Shown here one piece after another: positions 16,705 through 24,545 of a DNA stretch of 37,897 nt. Each line of letters starts with the position of its first letter. The first letter of the stretch is position 1. The stretch lies in assembly GCA_005888095.1 (NCBI GenBank), contig VBKF01000089.1, positions 1-37,897 on the forward strand, written 5' to 3'. The DNA comes from Deltaproteobacteria bacterium. GTDB taxonomy: Bacteria > Desulfobacterota > Binatia > DP-6. The notes beneath the pieces were generated by a model. It was not told the DNA's origin. It saw only the letters and a program-made list of their open reading frames with translations, and ran no database searches. The position numbers and the translations under genes were made by a program.

Positions 16705-17127
16705 ATGCGCCCGCACCCGCACGTTCCCGCCGCCCGCGGCCGGATGCTCACCGTCTTCGCGGTCCTGTTCGCGCTCCTCGCGGTCTCGAACTTCCTGAAG
16801 CCCTTCCAGATCGGCGGCGAGCGCACCGGCTTCGTCTTCCTCGGGCGACGGCTCACGGAAACGGCGAACACCATCGTCGGGCCGCTCTTCGGGCTCTATC
16901 TGCTCGTCTACGCGGTGAGCATCTGGCGCATGAAGCGGATCGCGCTGACGATGGGCTGGGCGTACGCGGCCTACGTCGTCGTGAACCTCCTGCTCTTCAA
17001 CCTGCGCACGTCCCGCCCGCCGGGCGCAGGGTACCTCGTCTTCGGGATCGCCTACATCGTCGTGGCGGTCGGCGTGTCGAGCGGCGCGGCGTGGGCGCTC
17101 ACGAAGCGGAAGGACGTGCTCGGCTAG
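16705..17127 (+). CDS. Small polytopic membrane protein of unknown function
   Basis: A 140-residue protein with four predicted hydrophobic segments: one near residues 15-32, then three long ones (GPLFGLYLLVYAV, YAAYVVVNLLLFNL, YLVFGIAYIVVAVGV). The cytoplasmic ends are basic. I do not recognise a family. The start ATG is 2 nt after the preceding stop, so it is likely cotranscribed with the esterase; an internal ATG at residue 14 is an alternative start. The stop overlaps that of the convergent antitoxin gene by 4 nt. Confidence 0.7.
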   Translation: MRPHPHVPAARGRMLTVFAVLFALLAVSNFLKPFQIGGERTGFVFLGRRLTETANTIVGPLFGLYLLVYAVSIWRMKRIALTMGWAYAAYVVVNLLLFNLRTSRPPGAGYLVFGIAYIVVAVGVSSGAAWALTKRKDVLG

Positions 17128-17399
17128 GACGCCCGCCTGCGCCGTAGCTCCGCGACCTTCTCCGCGAGGAGGACCTTCATGAGGGACTGGTAGGGGACGT
17201 CGCGATCCTTCGCCAGCACCCGGATCTCCTGCAGCAGCCGCCGCGGGAGTCGCAGCGTCACGGATCGAGTCGGCCGCTCGACGTCGGGATCGAACTCCAG
17301 CCGTACCCCGGGGCCCGTCCAGTCGATGTCGCCCGCGCTGTCGTGCGTGAGCCAGTAGGCCGCGACTTCAGCGTCGCTCCGCCTTCTGCGTTTCTTCAT
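17124..17399 (-). CDS. brnA: BrnA-like / CopG-type antitoxin
   Basis: A 91-residue protein with a basic start (MKKRRRRSDAEVAAYWLTHD), an acidic middle that would mask a toxin, and a C-terminal ribbon-helix-helix: RSVTLRLPRRLLQEIRVLAKDRDVPYQSLMKVLLAEKV split as beta strand, helix, turn, helix. This is the order in BrnA and related CopG antitoxins, which bind their toxin and repress the shared promoter. Its ATG lies inside the end of the upstream toxin gene (overlap 32 nt), so the order is toxin first, as in brnTA loci. A second ATG three codons upstream is possible. Confidence 0.8.
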   Translation of the reverse strand: MKKRRRRSDAEVAAYWLTHDSAGDIDWTGPGVRLEFDPDVERPTRSVTLRLPRRLLQEIRVLAKDRDVPYQSLMKVLLAEKVAELRRRRAS

Positions 17400-17679
17400 G
17401 GACTGCACGCTCCTTCCGGCTCATCGGTCGTGCCGAGATGATCCGCACCCGGCCCTGCCGCACCGTGAACGAGACGAAGAGCCGACGTCCCTCGTTGGTG
17501 ACTCCCAGCGCAACGTAGCGGTGTTCAACGTCGGGGTGTCGCGTGTCCACCTGGCAGAGCGGGTCGTTCAGCAGGACCTCCTGCGCTTCGGCCGCCGCTA
17601 CCCCGTGTTTCAGCTCCGACTTCCGCCAGTTGGCGCTATCCCAGTCGAAGCCTCTGAGGCCGCGCACGACCAGCTTCAA
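17368..17679 (-). CDS. brnT: BrnT-like ribonuclease toxin
   Basis: About 103 residues with the BrnT pattern: FDWDSANWRKSELKHGV near the N-terminus, then EAQEVLLNDPL, EHRYVALGVTNEGRRLFVSFTVRQGRVRIISARPMSRKER. The family is a RelE-fold mRNA-cleaving toxin; the final Arg/Ser/Lys-rich 'RIISARPMSRKER' segment supplies the usual catalytic-region residues. I place the start at TTG (LKLVVRGLRGFDW) because the upstream in-frame segment is basic, not conserved-looking, and lies in the promoter; no Shine-Dalgarno sequence precedes it, and the -10 box is 9 nt away. It is followed by the antitoxin gene. Confidence 0.82.
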   Translation of the reverse strand: MKLVVRGLRGFDWDSANWRKSELKHGVAAAEAQEVLLNDPLCQVDTRHPDVEHRYVALGVTNEGRRLFVSFTVRQGRVRIISARPMSRKERAVHEETQKAERR

Positions 17680-17688
17680 GCGACGACG

Positions 17689-17717
17689 ACCATACCGCTG
17701 GCGCCGTACCGTATCAA
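17689..17717 (-). promoter_or_regulatory. Promoter of the brnTA operon
   Basis: Minus-strand TTGATA, 17-bp spacer, TATGGT. The -10 ends 9 nt before the TTG start, so transcription should begin at or next to the start codon. The box lies in an AT-richer patch (TATCAATATGTACATGA on plus) that may also hold the antitoxin operator. Confidence 0.5.
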
Positions 17718-17780
17718 TATGTACATGACCGCATCGCCCGGCGTCCGCTGACGGCGGCCACGCGAACCCGCCGGAGGCCG

Positions 17781-17808
17781 TTGACACGTAGAGTCGAATG
17801 GTTTAAAT
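17781..17808 (+). promoter_or_regulatory. Promoter of the arsR-arsI operon
   Basis: A perfect TTGACA, 16-bp spacer, TTAAAT. The -10 ends 10 nt before the ATG of the regulator, predicting a leader of only a few nucleotides. The surrounding DNA is clearly AT-richer than the rest of the window. Confidence 0.6.
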
Positions 17809-17820
17809 ACTTGAACGTAT
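17807..17820 (+). promoter_or_regulatory. Putative ArsR operator
   Basis: ATAC and GTAT form an inverted repeat around TTGAAC, overlapping the -10 box and the start codon. A dimeric winged-helix repressor binding here would block the promoter. The half-sites are short, so this is tentative. Confidence 0.35.
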
Positions 17821-18154
17821 GAACCGGACAGCCGCTGCCAGGTCGACCCTCGAGGCTCCCGACCTCGCGGACCTCGGCCGCTTCCTCGTCGCGCTCGGCG
17901 ACCCGATCCGGCAGGGGATCGTGGTGGCCCTCTCGCGCGAGCGGCTGAACGTCGGGCAGCTCGCCGGGCGCTTTCCGCTCTCGCGCCCCGCGATGTCGCA
18001 TCATCTGAAGGTACTGGCCGACGCCGGGCTCCTCGTCCGCGAGCGGCAGGGGCGCGAGCGCGTCTACCGGCTCGACGTCAAGCGCTGCCGGAGCGCCGTC
18101 GGCCGCCTGCGAAAGTTCGTCCTCGACTGCTGCGCCGGCTCGGCCTGTTGCTGA
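17819..18154 (+). CDS. arsR: ArsR/SmtB-family metalloregulatory repressor
   Basis: A 111-residue winged-helix repressor: LGDPIRQGIVVALSRERLNVGQLAGRFPLSRPAMSHHLKVLADAGLLVRERQGRERVYRL, split into the family helices and wing, with the recognition helix SRPAMSHHLKVL. The E. coli ArsR site (CxC in the helix before the recognition helix) is absent. Instead the C-terminus ends in a cysteine cluster, C104, C105, C110 and C111; C104-C105-N5-C111 has the spacing of the C95/C96/C102 As(III) site of Acidithiobacillus ArsR. So it probably senses trivalent arsenic or an organoarsenical, or Cd/Sb. Directly followed by an ArsI/CadI-like gene. Confidence 0.88.
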   Translation: MNRTAAARSTLEAPDLADLGRFLVALGDPIRQGIVVALSRERLNVGQLAGRFPLSRPAMSHHLKVLADAGLLVRERQGRERVYRLDVKRCRSAVGRLRKFVLDCCAGSACC

Positions 18155-18180
18155 CCGGCGCCAACAACGGAGGTGACAGC

Positions 18181-18597
18181 ATGGCCCAGAACACGTTCCA
18201 CATCGCGCTCCACGTGAAGGACCTCGACGCCGCGATCGCCCGCTACCGCAAGCTCCTCGGCATCGAGCCGGCCAAGGTTCGCCACGACTACGCCAAGTTC
18301 GAGCTCGCCGACCCCCCGGTCATCCTCTCGCTCAACCCCGGCGGCCAGCCGGGCACCGTCGCCCACCTGGGCATCCGCTACCCGGGCACGGCCGACGTCG
18401 CCACCGAGATGGTGCGCGTCAAGGCCGAGGGCGTCGAGGTCCTCCAGCAGACGGGGACCACCTGCTGCTACGCCAAGGCCGACAAGTTCTGGGCGCTCGA
18501 CGCCGACGGCATGCGCTGGGAGATGTACGCGGTCACGGCCGACGCCGACGCGGAGACGGCCGCCGATTCGGACGTCCAGGCGCTCGCCGCGCGCTAG
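18181..18597 (+). CDS. arsI: ArsI/CadI-like vicinal-oxygen-chelate protein (probable C-As lyase)
   Basis: A 138-residue VOC (glyoxalase/dioxygenase-type) protein. Two beta-alpha-beta-beta-beta modules give the metal ligands expected in ArsI: H7, H62 and E114. A TTCCYAKADKFW stretch places vicinal cysteines at C95-C96, where the nonhaem-iron C-As lyase ArsI binds the trivalent arsenic of its substrate. ArsI demethylates MAs(III) and cleaves trivalent aromatic arsenicals; the closely related CadI is cadmium-induced, so that remains the alternative. GGAGGTGA lies 5 nt before the ATG. The gene follows the arsR-like gene by 26 nt and its stop overlaps the convergent EthD/GNAT gene by 4 nt. Confidence 0.85.
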   Translation: MAQNTFHIALHVKDLDAAIARYRKLLGIEPAKVRHDYAKFELADPPVILSLNPGGQPGTVAHLGIRYPGTADVATEMVRVKAEGVEVLQQTGTTCCYAKADKFWALDADGMRWEMYAVTADADAETAADSDVQALAAR

Positions 18598-19526
18598 CCC
18601 ACCAGCCCGCGCAGCTCGGGGTGCCGCGCGAGATACCGGCGGGTGTACGGGCAGGTCGGCACCACGCGGAGGCCCTCGGCCCGCGCGTGCTCGAGCGCGG
18701 CCCGGGTGAGCTCGGCGGCGAGGTTCCGGCCGCGGAGCGCGGGCGGGGTGTAGGTGTGCAGCAGGTCGAGGACGTCGCCGCGGCGCTCGTAGACGAGGAA
18801 CGCCTCCGCGTCGCCGACGCGGATCGAGAACCGTCCGGGACGGTGCTCCACCCAGCGCGCGACGTGCTCCGCCACGTAGTAGGCGTGGATCGTGCCGAGG
18901 AAGCGCCCGACGTCCCGCTCGATCGCGGCCTTGCCCTCGGCCGAGAGGTAGAGCCGCCGCTCGAGGTCTTCCGGGGACGCGAAGTGGATCTCGGCGAAGC
19001 CGTCGTACGGCGGCGCGTCGACCCCGAGGCGCTCCTCGACGACGCTCGTCACGTAGCGGCTCATGCCGTGGTGTTCGAGCGCGAGCGGCACGTGGCGCTC
19101 GAGCCAGTGGCGGAGGAAGTCCTCTCGCGTCTGCCCCGGGGCGCGGCCGAGCGCGACCAGGAGCTTCACGCCCGGCGTCGGGCCGAGGGAGGGGGGCTCG
19201 GCGGGCGCGCGCTGGACGTGCTCGGTGGTCGCGTAGGCGTCGGCGCGGCCGAGGAAGCCGGCCACGTCGCCGGCGATCGCCCGCTCGCCCCCGGGCGAGT
19301 CGTAGAGGCGCTCGCGGTAGTCGGCGAGCGAGTCGAACCAGAGCGTGCCGATCGAGTCGAGCGGGGGCGCGGGCCCTCGCGTGCCTTCGACGACGTTCAC
19401 GACGTAGCGCCTGAGCGTCGGATGGTGGGCGAGCGCGAGCGGCACGTGCCCGCCGAGCAGCCGCTCGACGTACTCGTCGTGCGTGAGATCCCCGCGGCGC
19501 CGGCACAGGAAGAAGAGCTTCGTCAT
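18594..19526 (-). CDS. Tandem EthD-domain protein fused to a GNAT-like acetyltransferase domain
   Basis: A 310-residue fusion. Residues ~1-105 and ~118-225 are two EthD-type dimeric alpha/beta-barrel domains: each begins with a 'KLxxx..RxxxxTxEdFxxHWLexHvPLAlxHp' like helix (HVPLALAHH in the first, HVPLALEHH in the second) and ends with FLG.(A/I).AY. Residues ~232-310 resemble the short GCN5-related N-acetyltransferase type: AEAFLVYERRGDVL, LLHTYTPPALRGRNLAAEL and VVPTCPYTRRYLARHPE, where RGRN..A matches the acetyl-CoA loop. EthD barrels act in ether or polyketide degradation or as small ligand-binding oxygenases. The combination is unusual. Its ATG overlaps the esterase stop (ATGA), so the two are coupled. 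Confidence 0.8.
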   Translation of the reverse strand: MTKLFFLCRRRGDLTHDEYVERLLGGHVPLALAHHPTLRRYVVNVVEGTRGPAPPLDSIGTLWFDSLADYRERLYDSPGGERAIAGDVAGFLGRADAYATTEHVQRAPAEPPSLGPTPGVKLLVALGRAPGQTREDFLRHWLERHVPLALEHHGMSRYVTSVVEERLGVDAPPYDGFAEIHFASPEDLERRLYLSAEGKAAIERDVGRFLGTIHAYYVAEHVARWVEHRPGRFSIRVGDAEAFLVYERRGDVLDLLHTYTPPALRGRNLAAELTRAALEHARAEGLRVVPTCPYTRRYLARHPELRGLVG

Positions 19527-20392
19527 GCTGCCGGATGCGCCTGGAAGAAGCGCCAGATGCGCTCGGTTGCGTCAACCGGCCAGCGGTGCGCCTGCGGGCC
19601 CTCGCAGTAGACGAGGTCCGCGGCGCAGCCGGTGTAGTGCTCGCAGTCCCCGTCGGCCGCCGCGGTGGCGCAATGGTCGGCCCGTGCCCACCAGGCGCGC
19701 GCGGCGGCGATCAGCGCGGCCGGCACGACGCGGTCGGCGCGGCCGTAGAGGATGAGCACCGGCATGGGCCGCGCCGGCACGCAGGAGCCGAGGTCGAGGG
19801 CGCCCGCGACGGGGGCGATCGCCGCGAGCCGCTCGGCCAGCGCGCAGCCGAGCAGGTTCGCGAAGAAGCCACCGTTCGACATGCCGGTCGCGAAGATGCG
19901 CCGCCGATCGACGCACCGCTCCCGCTCGAGGCGGTCGAGGACGGCGCGCACGAAGTCGACGTCGTGCGTCTCGGCGGGCCGCATGTCCCAGCCCCGGCCG
20001 GTCGTGCCGAGCAGCGCCACACCGTCGTGGCCCTCGGGGTGAACGGCGATGAAGCCGTCGCGCCGCGCGAGCTGCCCCCAGCCCGTCCACCAGCGCAGCC
20101 CGCGCGCGCTGGCGCGAAAACCATGGAAAGCGAGCACGACCGGCACCGGTCCGCCCGCAGCGGGCGCGTCGAGCAGGTAGCCGCGCTCCTCGCCTCCTGC
20201 CGCGAGGGTCCGGCGAACGCCGCGCACGGTCCCGAGTCGCCGCCCGCTACAGCCGGCACTGGGCGCTGGCGCCACCTCCTTCGCCACCGCCAGCGCCGCC
20301 CGTTCCGCCTCCGACGGCGGCAGCCCGCGCCCGCACGCCGCCGAGGCAAGGACGACCGCCACGAGCCGCCAGGAGCGGCGCGCCGCGAACAC
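19523..20392 (-). CDS. Secreted esterase of the feruloyl-esterase/PHB-depolymerase (LpqC) type
   Basis: A 289-residue alpha/beta hydrolase. The N-terminus is a signal peptide with a Cys after ASAA, which could be a lipoprotein cleavage site though the -3 position is atypical. The core shows VVLAFHGFRAS (oxyanion loop), IFATGMSNGGFFANLL with the nucleophile at S172, ILYGRADRVVP (Asp loop) and EGPQAHRWP for the catalytic His. These are the marks of the LpqC/ferulic-acid-esterase family that hydrolyses short ester bonds outside the cytoplasm. GTG start, 4 nt after the RND stop; the stop overlaps the next ATG. Probably processes the compound handled by the transport genes of this operon, but that is inference. 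Confidence 0.85.
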   Translation of the reverse strand: MFAARRSWRLVAVVLASAACGRGLPPSEAERAALAVAKEVAPAPSAGCSGRRLGTVRGVRRTLAAGGEERGYLLDAPAAGGPVPVVLAFHGFRASARGLRWWTGWGQLARRDGFIAVHPEGHDGVALLGTTGRGWDMRPAETHDVDFVRAVLDRLERERCVDRRRIFATGMSNGGFFANLLGCALAERLAAIAPVAGALDLGSCVPARPMPVLILYGRADRVVPAALIAAARAWWARADHCATAAADGDCEHYTGCAADLVYCEGPQAHRWPVDATERIWRFFQAHPAA

Positions 20393-20396
20393 GCGC

Positions 20397-23186
20397 CTAC
20401 CTCGCCGTCGCCCGCTGCTCGGGCACGAGCGCGACGTACTGCTCGGTGGTGCGCTGCAGGCGATCGCTCAGCACGCGCGTCAGGTTCAGGAAGACCTTGG
20501 ACGCGATGCGCGGGTAGCGGAGCTGGATGCGGCGGAGGAAGCGCTCGTCCACGGCAAGCACTTCGAGGTCGCCCGCCGCGACGACGTCGGCGCTCCGCTC
20601 GGTGTGGCGCACGAGCCCCATCTCGCCGAACACGTCGCCGCGCCGGTGCTCGGCCACCCGCCGCCGCTCCTGGCCGTCGCCCGCCCAGACCTCGGCGCGC
20701 CCGCGGATGATCACGTACATCTCGTCGCCCAGCTCGCCGCGGCGCACGACCATCTCGCCGGGCGCGAAGCGCTTGAGCTCGCCCATCAGGACGACGATGC
20801 GCGCCTGCCCGGGCCGGAGTCCCGCGAAGAGCGGGATCGTCCGCGCCGGCTCCTGGCCGAGCTTCACCCCGACGAGGTCCCAGAGCGTGATCACCTTGGT
20901 GGTGGCGAGCAGCGCCGGTAGGAGCACGAGGTTCGCCCCGAGCGAGGCGGCCATGGTGAAGCCGGTCAGGATGCCGAAGTTCTGGATCGGCACGAAGCTC
21001 GAGAATCCAAAGGTGAGGAAGCCCAAGAAGAGCGCCACGGTCGTGTACACGATCGGCACGCCGACCGTGCGCACCGTGCGCACCAGCGCCGCCACCTGAT
21101 CGGTCTCCCCCCGCAGCTCGAGGTTCAGCCGCGCCATGTAGTGGATGGTGGAGTCGACCGCGATGCCGAGCGCGATCGCCGCGATCAGGCTCGTGCCGAG
21201 GTTCAGCAGGATCCCGAGCCAGCCCATCGTGCCGAAGAACAGCACGATGGGCACGACGTTCGGCAGGATCGCGAAGAAGCCGATCCGCACCGACAGGAAC
21301 ATGAGAGCCAGGACGACGAAGATGATGCCGAGCGCGAGCGAGAGGCTCTTGATCTGCCCGGCCACGATGTCCGACTCCGTGCCCGAGAGCAGCACGAGGT
21401 TGCCGGTCAGGTGGACGCGCAGCTCGGCCGGGAAGTGCGCGCCGATCCAGGAGCGGATGCGCGCGAGCGTCTCCTCGATGCGGCGCGAGCCGGAGAGGTT
21501 CGTGCGCACGAGGATGTTGGTCTCGCCGAAGTCCTCGGTCACGACGCTCTTGAAGGTGGCCGGGCTGGTCGCGATCATGCTGAGCACGGGCTCGAGGTTC
21601 TTCGGCTCCTCGAGGAACGACCTCGGCTTCGGCGCCGGGACGATGTTGCCCTCCTCGTCGATCACGAGGTCGCCCGCGCCGCTCCGGTTGAGCCCGCTCT
21701 CGAGCAGCTCCATGTAGTCGACGAGCGAGACCGACGAGGTGATCCCGGGTAGCCCGGCGAGGAACCTCTGCAGGTCCTTGATCTCCCTGAGGACCTCCCA
21801 GCGCTTGAGGAAGCCCGGGCTCGGCCCCTCGATGACGATGTAGAAGGGGTTGCTGCCGACGATCTCGCGGTTGATCGTCTCGGTGTCCGTCCGGACCTCC
21901 GACTTCTCGTCGAAGTAGTAGAGGAAGTCGGAGTCGACGCGGATCGCGAGCGCCCCGAGCAAGCCGACGACGCAGAGGACCGCGGCGCCCGCGAGGATCT
22001 TGGCGCGCGAGGCGTACGCGTGCTGGCCGAGCCGCGTGAGCGCCCGGGACAGCCGCGGCGAGATCTTCCCGGAGCGGGCGGTCCGCGGCTCGGTGCCGAG
22101 GAGCTCGAGCGCCGCGGGGAGAAAGCCGAGCGAGGTGCAGGTGAGGCACGCGACGCCCACCACGGCGAAGAGCCCGAGGTCGCGGATCGCCGTGATCCGG
22201 TTCACCCCGAGCGACCCGAAGCCGATCGCGGTCACCACCGCCGAGATGAGAAGCGGGAGCCAGACGCGCAGGAAGGCGCGCACGACCAGCTCCTCGCGCG
22301 GCGCCCGGAGGTCCACCTGCTCGTAGTAGCGGGCCATCACGTGGATGGCGTACGAGCTGCCGACGACCAAGAGCAGCGGGGGCAGGACGAACGTGCCGAG
22401 CGTGAGCGCCTTGCCGTCGAGCACGAGGGCGCCGAGCGTCCACACCAGCGCCATCACGACCGACACGACCGGCAGGACGACGCCGCGCACCGTCCAGAAC
22501 GAGAGCCAGAGGACGGCGAGGATGACGAGCAGCGCGATCGGCGTGAAGCGGAAGAGGTCGCGGCGCATGAGCTCGACCGCGGCCTGCTTCACGTGCGCCG
22601 CCCCGGTATAGAAGAACCGCTCGGGCCCGCTCTCGCCCGCCAGCACGTCGCGGATCTGGTCGTCGATGCCGAGATCGAGGTACTCGGCGTCGGTCAGGTT
22701 CCGGAAGAAGACGTTGATCGCCGCGCCCTTGAAGTCGTCGGCGACGAGGTTCTTGCCGTAGAGCGGAGTGCTCCGGAGCTTCTGCTTGAGCTCCTGGACC
22801 TCGACGCTCGAGGGCGGGATGCTCGGCAGCAGACGGGGCGGCTTGAAGACGTCCTCGGCCGGGTCGACCGCGTTGGCGATGCTGAGCACGCGCTCGACGC
22901 CGGAGATGCGGCCGAGCGCGTCGGTGACGCGCGCGATCTTGCCGATCGTCGCCGGGGCGAAGATGTCGTCGGCCCGGACGCCGACCACGCCGACGTCGTC
23001 GCTGCCGAAGGTGGCGCGCACCCGCGTGTAGTACTCGACCTCGGGGTCGCCCGCGGGCAGCACGCTCTCGAGCGAGCTCTCGATGCGGATGCGGAGCGCG
23101 AAGACCCCGAGCACCGCGGTGACGAGCAGGTTCGCCGCTACGAAGACGACCGGGTAGCGGACGAGCCACCGCGCGAAGCGGGCCAT
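20397..23186 (-). CDS. RND/MMPL (HAE3-type) transporter with C-terminal cyclic-nucleotide-binding domain
   Basis: A 929-residue membrane protein in two repeats. Each half has a first TM helix (FVAANLLVTAVLGVFALRI; ILAGAAVLCVVGLLGALAI), a large periplasmic domain, and five further TM helices; the second half contains the MMPL/HAE3 motif ALGIAVDSTIHY, the first a degenerate SSYAIHVMARY. After the last TM helix, residues ~785-905 form a cNMP-binding beta-roll: PLFAGL, APGEMVVRRGELGDEMY and the phosphate-binding cassette GDVFGEMGL with ERSADV, which keeps the Glu and Arg expected to contact cAMP or cGMP. HAE3 pumps move lipids, hopanoids or sterols. The ATG was chosen next to the first TM helix. 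Confidence 0.88.
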   Translation of the reverse strand: MARFARWLVRYPVVFVAANLLVTAVLGVFALRIRIESSLESVLPAGDPEVEYYTRVRATFGSDDVGVVGVRADDIFAPATIGKIARVTDALGRISGVERVLSIANAVDPAEDVFKPPRLLPSIPPSSVEVQELKQKLRSTPLYGKNLVADDFKGAAINVFFRNLTDAEYLDLGIDDQIRDVLAGESGPERFFYTGAAHVKQAAVELMRRDLFRFTPIALLVILAVLWLSFWTVRGVVLPVVSVVMALVWTLGALVLDGKALTLGTFVLPPLLLVVGSSYAIHVMARYYEQVDLRAPREELVVRAFLRVWLPLLISAVVTAIGFGSLGVNRITAIRDLGLFAVVGVACLTCTSLGFLPAALELLGTEPRTARSGKISPRLSRALTRLGQHAYASRAKILAGAAVLCVVGLLGALAIRVDSDFLYYFDEKSEVRTDTETINREIVGSNPFYIVIEGPSPGFLKRWEVLREIKDLQRFLAGLPGITSSVSLVDYMELLESGLNRSGAGDLVIDEEGNIVPAPKPRSFLEEPKNLEPVLSMIATSPATFKSVVTEDFGETNILVRTNLSGSRRIEETLARIRSWIGAHFPAELRVHLTGNLVLLSGTESDIVAGQIKSLSLALGIIFVVLALMFLSVRIGFFAILPNVVPIVLFFGTMGWLGILLNLGTSLIAAIALGIAVDSTIHYMARLNLELRGETDQVAALVRTVRTVGVPIVYTTVALFLGFLTFGFSSFVPIQNFGILTGFTMAASLGANLVLLPALLATTKVITLWDLVGVKLGQEPARTIPLFAGLRPGQARIVVLMGELKRFAPGEMVVRRGELGDEMYVIIRGRAEVWAGDGQERRRVAEHRRGDVFGEMGLVRHTERSADVVAAGDLEVLAVDERFLRRIQLRYPRIASKVFLNLTRVLSDRLQRTTEQYVALVPEQRATAR

Positions 23187-23196
23187 GCCGACCGGG

Positions 23197-24408
23197 CTAG
23201 AAGGTTCCCTCGACCCCGGCGGTGGGGATGACCGTGTCATTGCGGAGCCCGTCGTCGTTCAGGGCGAAGATGCCGTTGGCGAACACCATGATCTGGCGCC
23301 AGACGACGGCGCGCGCGCCGAACGAGAGGTCGAAGAAGTCCTTGCGGTCGAAGCGGACGCCGAGCAGCGGCCGCTCCTGCACACCGGCCGCCGTCAGGTG
23401 CCGGAAGTTCGTGTCGCTCGCCGCGGCGCTCTCCTTGAACTGGCTGCGGCCGAGGAAGGCGAGCGACACGCCGACGCGCTTGGTGACGTCGACGTCGGCG
23501 CCGAGCCCGTAGCGGGCCTGGCTGCGCTCGACGCCGTCGGTGCGCAGGTCGACGCCCAGGTTGGCGTGCGGCTCGACCCGCGACCAGAGGAAAGTCGACA
23601 GGTAGAGGAACGGCGAAGCCTCGAAGTCGCCGGTGCCCTGGAAGTCGTTCTCGTTGCCCGACGGCAGGCGGAGCTGGAGACCTGCGGCCGAACGGACGCC
23701 ACCCTGCAACTCGGGCAGCTGGTACTTGCCGCGCAGCAGGATGTCGCCCACGCCGACCGCGTTGCCCCGGGTGGTGCCGGTGCGCGGCGGCTCGGGGGCG
23801 GGGCTGAAACCCTGCTGGCCGGGCAGCTGCTCCGCGCGCACCTGGCTCTCGACGCCCACGCGGAAATCCGTGTCGATGACGGGGACGAGCAGGTTGACGT
23901 CCAGGTTGTCGAGCATGCCGTAGGTGAGGCTGAGCGAGCCGATGTTGCTGTGAATCTTGAGGCCGTAGCGCAGCCGGTTGGCGGTCGACCGGAGCAGGTT
24001 GCCGGCGGAGTCGAACTCCTGGATGACGATCCGGTCGGGTGCCTCCAGCCGCTTGATGCTGCGGCCGTCGAACTCGTCGAACTGGACGTACTGGTAGCTG
24101 ACGTTGATGTTGAGCTTGCCCCGCCCGAGCGTATCCGGTCGCTCGAGGAAGATCGGACCGAGGGTCTCCGACGTGCGCTCGAAGATCTCGAGCTGCGCGT
24201 TGTAGCGGTACGTGTAGCCCGCGGAGGCCGAGATGATCGGCAGGTTGCGGGCCGCCGTATCGGCGATGTTGTCGGCGAGGGCGTCGAAGGCGGAGCCTCC
24301 GCTGATGCCGACGGTCAGCGAGCTGGCGCGGAGGCGATCGCGGAGCGACGCCGCCGGCGCCGAGCAAGGGATGAGAACGAGGCACACCAGCAGTCGCGCG
24401 GCTCTCAC
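23197..24408 (-). CDS. Outer-membrane beta-barrel protein (phenol-degradation MetA/transporter-like)
   Basis: A 403-residue exported protein with a signal peptide (MRAARLLVCLVLIPCSAPAA) and many amphipathic strands alternating polar and aromatic residues. It ends in Phe (GVEGTF), the usual sorting signal for the BAM complex, and shows the pattern NINVSYQYVQFDEFDG near residue 100 that recalls putative outer-membrane transporters of the PF13557 type. It likely forms the outer-membrane partner for the RND pump encoded 10 nt downstream. GTG start with a strong GGAGGAGGTGCC site; a minus-strand promoter precedes it. First gene of a four-gene operon. Confidence 0.8.
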   Translation of the reverse strand: MRAARLLVCLVLIPCSAPAASLRDRLRASSLTVGISGGSAFDALADNIADTAARNLPIISASAGYTYRYNAQLEIFERTSETLGPIFLERPDTLGRGKLNINVSYQYVQFDEFDGRSIKRLEAPDRIVIQEFDSAGNLLRSTANRLRYGLKIHSNIGSLSLTYGMLDNLDVNLLVPVIDTDFRVGVESQVRAEQLPGQQGFSPAPEPPRTGTTRGNAVGVGDILLRGKYQLPELQGGVRSAAGLQLRLPSGNENDFQGTGDFEASPFLYLSTFLWSRVEPHANLGVDLRTDGVERSQARYGLGADVDVTKRVGVSLAFLGRSQFKESAAASDTNFRHLTAAGVQERPLLGVRFDRKDFFDLSFGARAVVWRQIMVFANGIFALNDDGLRNDTVIPTAGVEGTF

Positions 24409-24502
24409 GGCACCTCCTCCATTCGGCCGGGCCTCCCGGCCGGACTCCGGAGCGGCTCAGCGCGCGAACGACGCCCTGCCCTTCTGGAGTCGCTTGAGCC
24501 CG

Positions 24503-24531
24503 GCTTTAGGTGTTTTCGCGCCGCGTAGCAA
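24503..24531 (-). promoter_or_regulatory. Promoter of the outer-membrane protein/RND operon
   Basis: Minus-strand TTGCTA, 17-bp spacer, TAAAGC. The start codon is ~95 nt downstream, preceded by a strong ribosome site, so this operon has a normal leader in contrast to several neighbours. Confidence 0.4.
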
Positions 24532-24545
24532 GAGACGCCGCCCAT

